DNA of 64,000 nt. Origin: Sagittula stellata E-37 (GTDB lineage Bacteria; Pseudomonadota; Alphaproteobacteria; Rhodobacterales; Rhodobacteraceae). A program made the translations under genes and the position numbers. The stretch covers positions 41,819 through 105,818 of the forward strand of contig NZ_CP155732.1 of the NCBI RefSeq assembly GCF_039724765.1, read 5' to 3'. The stretch's first letter is position 1, and the number at the start of each line of letters is the position of its first letter. The notes under the pieces are model-generated. The model was not told where the DNA came from. It worked only from the letters and a program-made list of their open reading frames with translations, and ran no database searches. Shown here piece by piece: positions 24,456 to 31,051 of the stretch.

Positions 24456-25277
24456 ATGAAACCCGTAAACTTCACGCTGGCCGCGCTGCTGGCGCTGGCT
24501 CCGTTCGCTGTGTCGGCAGAGGAATCGATCATCGTCCAGTCGACCACCTCCACCGCCAATTCGGGACTATACGACTACCTGCTGCCGCTGTTCTCGGACA
24601 AGACCGGCATCACGGTGAACGTTGTGGCCGTGGGCACCGGACAGGCGATCAAGAACGCCGCAAACTGCGACGGTGACGTGCTGCTGGTGCACGCCAAGCC
24701 CGCAGAGGAGAAATTCGTGGCCGACGGCGGCGGCACCTCGCGCACCGACCTGATGTACAACGACTTCGTCATCGTGGGCCCCGCCGGCGATCCGGCGGGC
24801 GTGGCCGGCACCTCGGACGTCGAAGCGGCCCTGAAGGCGATTGCCGACAAGGGCGCGATCTTCGCGTCGCGCGGGGACGATTCCGGCACCCACAAGAAAG
24901 AAAAAGCGCTGTGGCAGGCGGCCGGCGTCGATCCCGCAGCCGGGTCCGGCGACTGGTATCGCGAAACCGGGTCCGGCATGGGTGCGACACTGAACGCGGG
25001 CATCGGCATGGGCGCCTATGTGATGACCGACCGCGCCACCTGGATCAGCTTTGCCAACAAGCAGGACTACAAGATCGCGGTCGAAGGCGACGACGACCTG
25101 TTCAACCAGTACGGCGTGATCCCGGTGAACCCCGAGAAGTGCCCGGCGGTTAAGGTCGAAGCGGCCAAGGCGTTCTCGGACTGGCTGGTCTCGGACGAGG
25201 GGCAGAAGGCCATCGCCGGTTACACGGTGGACGGACAGCAGCTGTTCTTCCCCAATGCGCCCGAACAGGGTAGCTGA
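24456..25277 (+). CDS. tupA: Tungstate-binding periplasmic protein TupA
   Basis: The 273-residue protein has a signal peptide (ends AVSA) and the oxyanion-binding motif VQSTTSTANSGLYDYLLP at about residues 27-44. The two-lobe fold has a middle GSGMGATLNAGIGMGAYVMTD segment and the C-terminal closing strand DWLVSDEGQKAIAGY. TTTS-type motifs at the N-terminus distinguish TupA from ModA. Parts of this sequence are echoed in the cytochrome at 38542-39279. Confidence 0.9.
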   Translation: MKPVNFTLAALLALAPFAVSAEESIIVQSTTSTANSGLYDYLLPLFSDKTGITVNVVAVGTGQAIKNAANCDGDVLLVHAKPAEEKFVADGGGTSRTDLMYNDFVIVGPAGDPAGVAGTSDVEAALKAIADKGAIFASRGDDSGTHKKEKALWQAAGVDPAAGSGDWYRETGSGMGATLNAGIGMGAYVMTDRATWISFANKQDYKIAVEGDDDLFNQYGVIPVNPEKCPAVKVEAAKAFSDWLVSDEGQKAIAGYTVDGQQLFFPNAPEQGS

Positions 25278-25315
25278 AGAGAGGGGCACGGTCTGCCCCG
25301 CAAAGGGGCAGAGCG

Positions 25316-26185
25316 ATGCATGAGCCGGAATTCCTGACGGTCCCCGAACTGGCGGATCTGTTGCGGATCAAGGAACGCAAGGTCTACGACCTCGCCGCGT
25401 CCGGCGAGGTCCCCTGCACACGCGCCACCGGCAAGCTGCTTTTCCCGTCGATCGCCGTGCGCGACTGGCTGGAGGCGCATTCCTCCGGTCACGTCGTCAA
25501 GACGCCGAGGCCGCCGGTCGTTCTGGGCAGCCACGATCCGCTTCTGGACTGGGCGATCCGCGAAAGCCGCTGCGGTCTGGCAAGCTACTTCGACGGCTCC
25601 GCGGACGGGTTAGCGCGCTTCAACCGGCGCGAGGGCGTGGCCGCTGGTCTGCACCTGCACGACGCGGACGGTCGGGAGTGGAACATTCCCAGCGTGGCGC
25701 GCAGCTCTGCCAACCAGAACGCCGTGCTGGTGCGTTTCGCCACCCGCGCGCGCGGGCTGGTGTTGCGGCGCGATCTGACGGGCGTCAGCGGCATGCAGGA
25801 CCTGGCCGGGCGACGCGTGGTGCCCCGGCAGGGCGGGTCGGGCAGCGACGTGCTGTTCCGCCAGCTGGCCGCAAAGGCGGGGCTGGACGCCGCCGCGCTG
25901 GACCTGGCCGAGGTCGCGCGGACGGAGACCGAGGCCGTGCAGGCCCTCTCCCGTGGCGACGCCGATGCAACGCTGGGGCTGGAAACCGTCGCACGGGATT
26001 TCGGCCTGCCCTTCGTGCCGCTGGTGGAGGAGCGCTTTGACCTGCTGGTAAACCGGCGGGCTTGGTTCGACACGCCGATGCAGCGGCTGATGGTCTTCTG
26101 CCAGTCGGAGGCCACGCTGGCCCGGGCGGAAAAGATGGGCGGTTACGATCTGACGGGACTGGGCACGGTGCGCTGGAACGCGTGA
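25316..26185 (+). CDS. HTH regulator with periplasmic-binding-like effector domain
   Basis: This 289-residue cytosolic protein has an excisionase-type helix-turn-helix at the N-terminus (EFLTVPELADLLRIKERKVYDLAASGEVPCTRATGKLLF) and a type II binding-protein-like domain from about residue 65 (DPLLDWAIRESRCGLA, then GSGSDVLFRQL, DADATLGLETVARDFGL). This layout is known for regulators that sense molybdate or tungstate. It follows tupA by 38 bp, so it is likely part of the operon and could sense W or Mo. The ligand is inferred from context. Confidence 0.85.
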   Translation: MHEPEFLTVPELADLLRIKERKVYDLAASGEVPCTRATGKLLFPSIAVRDWLEAHSSGHVVKTPRPPVVLGSHDPLLDWAIRESRCGLASYFDGSADGLARFNRREGVAAGLHLHDADGREWNIPSVARSSANQNAVLVRFATRARGLVLRRDLTGVSGMQDLAGRRVVPRQGGSGSDVLFRQLAAKAGLDAAALDLAEVARTETEAVQALSRGDADATLGLETVARDFGLPFVPLVEERFDLLVNRRAWFDTPMQRLMVFCQSEATLARAEKMGGYDLTGLGTVRWNA

Positions 26186-26215
26186 GCGGTTTCGCGGCGC
26201 TGACGCGCCCCGACC

Positions 26216-26272
26216 CGCCGGGGGACTTCGCCCCCCCGGACCCCCCGAGAGTATTTGGGAAGCAAAGAAGCA
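26216..26272. repeat. Half-copy of the convergent-end repeat
   Basis: CCGGGGGACTTCGCCCCCCCGG-like hairpin bases are followed by CCCCCCGAGAGTATTTGGG and AAGCAAAGAAG, the same order as in the left arm of the repeat at 5130-5263 (CCCCCGAGGTATTTTT then AAGATGAAG). It again lies between convergent genes, here the HTH regulator and the NtrC-type regulator. Confidence 0.65.
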
Positions 26273-26310
26273 TCGGGACGGGACCGGCTTCGGTCCAGTT
26301 GTTGCGGTGC

Positions 26311-27642
26311 CTAGCCGTCCCAAGCGGCGACGCGACGGTCGATGGTCTTGCGTGAGACACCGAGGCGGCGCGCGGCCTCGGCCCGGTTGCCGTCGCAAAG
26401 ATCCAGCACGTGCAGGATGTGGCGCTGCATGACCTGTTCGAGGTTTTCGATGGCCCGTGCGCCGGTCACCCTGGCATCGCCGGAAAATTCCTGCGGGAAC
26501 CGGCCGAGGATCACCGAGCGTTCGATCATGTTCTTCAGCTCGCGCACATTGCCCGGCCAGTTGTAGCGGCGCATCTTCAGCAGGGTGTCGGCGGAGAGTT
26601 CGAGCCCCGGCAGGCCCAGGACGCAGGCGAAGTGTTCCATGAAGTAGGCGGCGAGTTCGGTGATGTCCTCGCTGCGCTCGTTTAGGGGCGGCATGTGGAT
26701 GCGCACGACGTTCATGCGGTGGTAGAGATCGGCCCGGAAGCGGCCCTGCGCCACCGCCGCGTCGAGGTCGGCATTGGTGGCGAAGAGCAGGCGAAGATTG
26801 AGGGGGAATTCCCGTTCGGCGCCGATGGGGCGGACACGCTGGTCCTCCAGCACGCGCAGGAGCGCGGCCTGCACCTGGATCGGCATCTGCGCCACCTCGT
26901 CGAGGAAAAGCGTGCCCCCGTCGGCCAGCAGGAAAAGACCCGGTTTCAGCGCCCCGTCCCCACCACCGTTGTCGCCGAAGAGCTCCTCGGCGATGCGGTC
27001 GGGGGTCACGGCGGCGCAGTTGACCGCGACGAAAGGCCGGTCCGCACGGTCGGACAGGGCATGAAGCTGGCGCGCGGCCAGTTCCTTGCCGGTGCCGCTC
27101 TCACCGGTGAACAGGACTGGCGTCGGCAGCGGCGCGAGTTTCTTCAGCATGGCGCGCACCTCGCCGAGCGTGTCGGAGGTGCCCAGCATCTTGACCCCAT
27201 TGGAGTCGCTGTTGAGTTCGTGCCGCAGGAGCGTGTTGTCGCGGCGCAGGTACTTGCGGTCCAACGTGCGCGCAACGGCGCCCAGGATCTGGTTGGCGCG
27301 GAAGGGTTTGAGCACGAAGTCGGAGACACCGGCCCGCAGCGCGGCGATGGCGGTTTCGAGGTCGGCATAGGCGGTGATCAGGATGGTTTCGGCCATGAAG
27401 CCGAGCCGCTTCTGTTCGGTCACCCATTCCAGCCCGGTCTTGCGCGGCATCACGTTGTCGAGGATCACGAGGTCGAAGTGGTTCTCGTCCAGTTTCGCGG
27501 TCGCCTCTTCCGGCGAGGCGGCGAGGTCGATCCTTTTCACCCTGGGCTGCAACGTCTTGTAGAGGAAATTGCGCATGCCGGGTTCGTCGTCGATCACCAG
27601 GATCGACGCCCCCGCTAGGTCGCTGCCGTAGTCCTCTGCCAC
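26311..27642 (-). CDS. NtrC-type response regulator lacking the GAFTGA loop
   Basis: The 443-residue regulator has a receiver (ILVIDDEPGMRNFL; phosphoacceptor Asp62 in VILDNVMPRKTG), an AAA+ domain with Walker A TGESGTGKE (179-187) and Walker B GGTLFLDEV (242-250), and a C-terminal Fis-type helix-turn-helix (NRAEAARRLGVSRKTIDRRV). Where sigma-54 activators have GAFTGA between ELFG and the Walker B region, this one has ELFGDNGGGDGALKPGLF, so the sigma-54 contact loop is missing. It may regulate by another polymerase contact, as NtrC of Rhodobacter capsulatus does. Its probable kinase is at 41751-43727, at the other end of the formate locus. Confidence 0.9.
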   Translation of the reverse strand: MAEDYGSDLAGASILVIDDEPGMRNFLYKTLQPRVKRIDLAASPEEATAKLDENHFDLVILDNVMPRKTGLEWVTEQKRLGFMAETILITAYADLETAIAALRAGVSDFVLKPFRANQILGAVARTLDRKYLRRDNTLLRHELNSDSNGVKMLGTSDTLGEVRAMLKKLAPLPTPVLFTGESGTGKELAARQLHALSDRADRPFVAVNCAAVTPDRIAEELFGDNGGGDGALKPGLFLLADGGTLFLDEVAQMPIQVQAALLRVLEDQRVRPIGAEREFPLNLRLLFATNADLDAAVAQGRFRADLYHRMNVVRIHMPPLNERSEDITELAAYFMEHFACVLGLPGLELSADTLLKMRRYNWPGNVRELKNMIERSVILGRFPQEFSGDARVTGARAIENLEQVMQRHILHVLDLCDGNRAEAARRLGVSRKTIDRRVAAWDG

Positions 27643-27643
27643 G

Positions 27644-27772
27644 TCAGTCGAGCCGGACGCTTTCGCCGGTCGTCTGGCGCGCTGCGGTGGTGTCGCCCAA
27701 CGCCTCCAGCCCGTAGTGCGCCGCCACGCCGATCACGGCCACCGCGACAAATCCCATCAGCATTGCCTTCAT
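27644..27772 (-). CDS. Small single-helix membrane protein in the formate dehydrogenase operon
   Basis: A 42-residue reading frame starts at 27772, overlapping the end of the WD40-cytochrome gene by 4 bp (ATGA). It has one hydrophobic helix (MKAMLMGFVAVAVIGVAAHYGLEALG) and a short polar tail. It ends one base before the NtrC-type regulator stop-side gene on the same strand. The coupling and the clean membrane helix make it a likely real gene. A role as a small anchor or assembly subunit of the dehydrogenase is a guess. Confidence 0.7.
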   Translation of the reverse strand: MKAMLMGFVAVAVIGVAAHYGLEALGDTTAARQTTGESVRLD

Positions 27773-29049
27773 TTGCCAGCCTCCTTGCCGGATGTGTCGT
27801 TGGCCGATTTCAGGAATGCGATGAGGTCGGCCCGGTCGTCCGCCCCCGCGATCACCTGCATCGGCATCTTGGAGCCGGGAATATAGTGATCCGGCCCCTG
27901 ATCGAACAGCGCATCTATGGTGTCGTCCGTCCAGACGATGTCGGACCCGTCGAGCGTGTCGGAATAGGTGTAGCCCGGCACAGTGCCCGCCTGCCGTCCG
28001 AACACGCCGTGCAGCGTCGGCCCCGCCTTGCGCGACGGACCCGGCTCCAGCGCGTGGCAGATCGAGCATTTTCGCATGAATTGCCGTTCGCCGTTCGACA
28101 TGGTCGCCGCGTCGCGCAGGAAGCTGCGGTCGCCGCTGATGCCCGGATCGAAGGCGTCGAGCGCCTCGACCGGCCAGCCGAAAGCCACATCGTCGAGGCC
28201 GCCGGCCCATATCCTTGTCCCGTCGTCCGAGAACGCCAGCGCCCAGACCGGCCCTTCGCGGGTGGCGCGGAAGTCGCGTGTGATCTGCCAATCGGCGGTG
28301 TCGACCATCATGATGTAGCCGTGGCCGTCGCCGACGGCGAGCTGATCGGTCCCGGCGTGGTAGGCCATGGCGAGGATCGGGCGGCGGTCGAGGGTGAAAT
28401 CGGCGATCTGCCCGCCTTCGTGGTCGATCACGCGCGTCACCCCGTCGACCGCGCCGTAGGCGATCCAGTCAGGGGTCACGACGATCTCGTTGATGCCGAA
28501 GCCGTGGCTCACGATCTGGTCGGCGGTCTGCTCGATCAGGTCGTAACGCACAAGGAAGCCATTCGACGTCGCGGCCCAGAGGCGCGCCTTGTCGTCCATT
28601 GCAACGGCGTTCACCCCGCCGGGCGCGTCCAGGAACCGCCCGTCCGTATCGCCGGACAAAGACCAAAGCCCGACGGTCCCGTCCCAGCTGGCGCTGGCGA
28701 CAAGGCGCGCGTCGGGGGACACGGCCAGCGCCGTGACCTTGCCCTTGTGGGTGCCGAGGACGCGGGACGTGCCGTCCTGGCCCCAAAGCCGAACGGTGAA
28801 GTCGTCCGCGCCGGAGATCACCGCGCCATCCGGCCCGAAGGCAACCGCGTTGACCGCCGCCTCGTGGCCTTCCTTCCAGTCGGGCACGCCACCGGTCCAG
28901 ACACCGACGGAGTTGTCGAAGCTGGCGGTGACCACGCGGTCACCGGAGGCGGCGATGCCCATGATCGGGCCGCCGTGCCCCTTCAGGGTGGTGAACTCCT
29001 GCGCCCCTGCAGCCGAGGCACAAAGGCACAGGATGGCCAGCCAGCGCAT
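27769..29049 (-). CDS. WD40-repeat and cytochrome c fusion protein
   Basis: The 426-residue exported protein (MRWLAILCLCASAAGA) has about 300 residues of WD40-type repeats (TTLKGHGGPIMGIAASGDRVV, GADDFTVRLWGQDG, SASWDGTVGLWSL) and a C-terminal class I cytochrome c with haem motif CSICH near residue 334 and a distal Met in GSKMPMQVIAG. The start overlaps the cytochrome b stop (TGATG). It is probably a periplasmic electron carrier attached to the formate dehydrogenase, with the propeller for docking; that role is inferred from the fusion and operon. Confidence 0.9.
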   Translation of the reverse strand: MRWLAILCLCASAAGAQEFTTLKGHGGPIMGIAASGDRVVTASFDNSVGVWTGGVPDWKEGHEAAVNAVAFGPDGAVISGADDFTVRLWGQDGTSRVLGTHKGKVTALAVSPDARLVASASWDGTVGLWSLSGDTDGRFLDAPGGVNAVAMDDKARLWAATSNGFLVRYDLIEQTADQIVSHGFGINEIVVTPDWIAYGAVDGVTRVIDHEGGQIADFTLDRRPILAMAYHAGTDQLAVGDGHGYIMMVDTADWQITRDFRATREGPVWALAFSDDGTRIWAGGLDDVAFGWPVEALDAFDPGISGDRSFLRDAATMSNGERQFMRKCSICHALEPGPSRKAGPTLHGVFGRQAGTVPGYTYSDTLDGSDIVWTDDTIDALFDQGPDHYIPGSKMPMQVIAGADDRADLIAFLKSANDTSGKEAGK

Positions 29050-30293
29050 CACTCCGCCGGGGTCGCCCGTTCGGGCGCCCTGCCCTCGCGCGCGGCTTCG
29101 CGTTCCTTCACCTTCTCGTACCAGATGGAGTGGTGCTGTTCGGCCCAGTTTTCGTCCACCTGGCCGGACCCCATGGCGTCGTAGGCGCCCTCCATCCCGA
29201 TAGAGCCGATGTAGATGTGGCCGATGATGATCGCCATCAGGACAAAGGCAACGATGGCGTGCCAAAGCTGGGCAAGCTGCATCTCTTCCTGCGGAGCAAG
29301 TGCCACGGGCAGCGCGTCCATCCCGAAAAGGCCGGGAACACCGAGGTCGTTCAGCAGCAGGAAGGTCTTCGAGAACAGCGGCAGGTCGAAGGGGAACAGC
29401 AGCGAAAGCCCGGAAACGGAGATCGACGCACCGAACAGGATCACCGACCAGAAGATCAGCTTCTGACCCGCGTTGAACTTCTTCGCCGGGGGGTGCTTGT
29501 CGCCGACGATGCCGCCCGCCTGCTTGAACCAGATGATGTCCAGCTTGTTGGGAATGTTGTGCGCGACCCACAGGATGAAGACCAAGACGATCCCCAGCAT
29601 GAAAGCCCAGCTCACGTTGTTGTGGATGTACTTCGACACGGTCAGCCATGTCGCGTTCGCGTCGTGGCCCAGAACCGGGATCAGGAACTTGCGCCCGAAC
29701 AGAGTGAAAAGCCCGGTGAACGCCAGCAGCACGAAGGACCCGGCGGTCATCCAGTGCGTGAAGCGTTCGAAGGCGTGAAACCGGGTAACCGTCTTGCCGG
29801 TTTTGCCCCCCTCGATCCGGATACGGCCGCGGAACAGGAAAAACACGGCGAGAAGGCCGATGGTCCCAAGCAGCAGCCAGCCGCCATACGTGCGCAGCGG
29901 CCCGTCGCGCAGGCTCAGCCATCTCATGCCGCCGTCCTGCATCAGCACTTCGCCCACCGGCCGGTGCGTCGATACGGTCACGTCCGCCTTGTTGTAGCGC
30001 AGCGCGCGCCACAGGTCCGGATCGGACGAGGTGCCGAGCGGTGCGAGGTTCGGCGGCGGCACGGCATCGCCCCCGGTGTTGTTCGACCGGAAGTCGTCGT
30101 TGATCGGCAGGCCCTCCTGCCGCCGCAGGATGTCCTCCAGCGTCTGCGCGCCGCCGGTATCCTGCCGGGCCGCGGCCAGCTCTGCCTCGGTTTCGTCGAT
30201 GCGCGGACCCGGTGCCATCCAGAACGAGAAGATCGTTATGGCCAGCAGCACGAGTATGAAGGCGACGAAGCCGCTCGAACGTTCAGTCGTCAT
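29049..30293 (-). CDS. Formate dehydrogenase cytochrome b (gamma) subunit
   Basis: The 414-residue membrane subunit has an N-terminal helix (FVAFILVLLAITIFSFWMAPG), a periplasmic stretch of about 100 residues, and then four core helices of the FdnI/FdoI type with histidines for two b haems (RFHAFERFTHWMTAGSF, SKYIHNNVSWAFM, LWHAIVAFVLMAIIIGHIYIG). The N-terminal extension is longer than in E. coli FdnI. It anchors the enzyme and passes electrons to quinone. The ATG at 30293 is preferred over one 12 bases upstream because GGGG sits at the right distance. It is followed directly by the WD40-cytochrome gene. Confidence 0.92.
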   Translation of the reverse strand: MTTERSSGFVAFILVLLAITIFSFWMAPGPRIDETEAELAAARQDTGGAQTLEDILRRQEGLPINDDFRSNNTGGDAVPPPNLAPLGTSSDPDLWRALRYNKADVTVSTHRPVGEVLMQDGGMRWLSLRDGPLRTYGGWLLLGTIGLLAVFFLFRGRIRIEGGKTGKTVTRFHAFERFTHWMTAGSFVLLAFTGLFTLFGRKFLIPVLGHDANATWLTVSKYIHNNVSWAFMLGIVLVFILWVAHNIPNKLDIIWFKQAGGIVGDKHPPAKKFNAGQKLIFWSVILFGASISVSGLSLLFPFDLPLFSKTFLLLNDLGVPGLFGMDALPVALAPQEEMQLAQLWHAIVAFVLMAIIIGHIYIGSIGMEGAYDAMGSGQVDENWAEQHHSIWYEKVKEREAAREGRAPERATPAE

Positions 30294-30380
30294 GTCAAAC
30301 CCCATCGGCCACGGGACCGCCTGCGGTACGTGGCAAAAAGGGCGAGGCCGCGAGGGCCCCGCCGTAATGGTGCAGATGTA

Positions 30381-30400
30381 GGCCGGACATTGGTCCGGCC
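30381..30400 (-). promoter_or_regulatory. Perfect 8-bp hairpin between the Fe-S and cytochrome b genes
   Basis: GGCCGGAC (30381-30388) and GTCCGGCC (30393-30400) pair around a four-base loop in the 152-bp gap between these two genes. It lies within an otherwise tight operon, so it may adjust transcript stability or subunit ratio. Confidence 0.5.
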
Positions 30401-30445
30401 CACGCATGAAAGGGCGTCACCCGCCCTTCCCTTTGGCCGGCGGTA

Positions 30446-31039
30446 TCAGCCGCCCTTCTGGTCGTAGGCCGTGCCCCAGCCCCAGGCGCCAGAGCCGAAG
30501 CCCCGGGCCACCACGCGCTCGCGGTAGATGGCCGACACGACGTCGCCATCGCCCGCCAGCAGGGCCTTGGTGGAACACATCTCGGCGCAGATCGGCAGCT
30601 TGCCTTCCGCGATCCGGTTACGGCCGTACTTCTGGAACTCCGCCTGGGAGTTGTTCTCCTCGGGACCACCGGCGCAGAAGGTGCACTTGTCCATCTTGCC
30701 GCGCGACCCGAAGTTGCCCGCCTGCGGATACTGCGGCGCACCGAAGGGGCACGCGTAGAAGCAATAGCCGCAGCCGATGCACAGGTCCTTGGAGTGCAGG
30801 ACGACGCCTTCCTCGTTCTGGTAGAAGCAGTCGACCGGGCACACCGCCATGCAGGGCGCGTCCGAGCAGTGCATGCAGGCGACCGAGATCGAGCGTTCGC
30901 CCGGCTGGCCGTCCTGAATGGTCACCACGCGGCGACGGTTGATGCCCCACGGCACTTCGTGCTCGTTCTTGCAGGCGGTGACGCAGGCGTTGCATTCGAT
31001 GCAGCGTTCGGCGTCACAGAGGAACTTCGCTCTTGCCAT
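30446..31039 (-). CDS. Formate dehydrogenase iron-sulfur (beta) subunit
   Basis: The 197-residue ferredoxin-type subunit has four cysteine clusters for [4Fe-4S] centres: CIECNACVTAC, CMHCSDAPCMAVCP, CIGCGYCFYACP and CTFCAGG with a later CAEMC. It lacks the C-terminal membrane helix of E. coli FdnH, so it depends on other subunits for membrane attachment. It moves electrons from the alpha subunit to cytochrome b. It follows the alpha gene by 12 bp. Confidence 0.94.
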   Translation of the reverse strand: MARAKFLCDAERCIECNACVTACKNEHEVPWGINRRRVVTIQDGQPGERSISVACMHCSDAPCMAVCPVDCFYQNEEGVVLHSKDLCIGCGYCFYACPFGAPQYPQAGNFGSRGKMDKCTFCAGGPEENNSQAEFQKYGRNRIAEGKLPICAEMCSTKALLAGDGDVVSAIYRERVVARGFGSGAWGWGTAYDQKGG

Positions 31040-31051
31040 GTTTCTCTCTCC

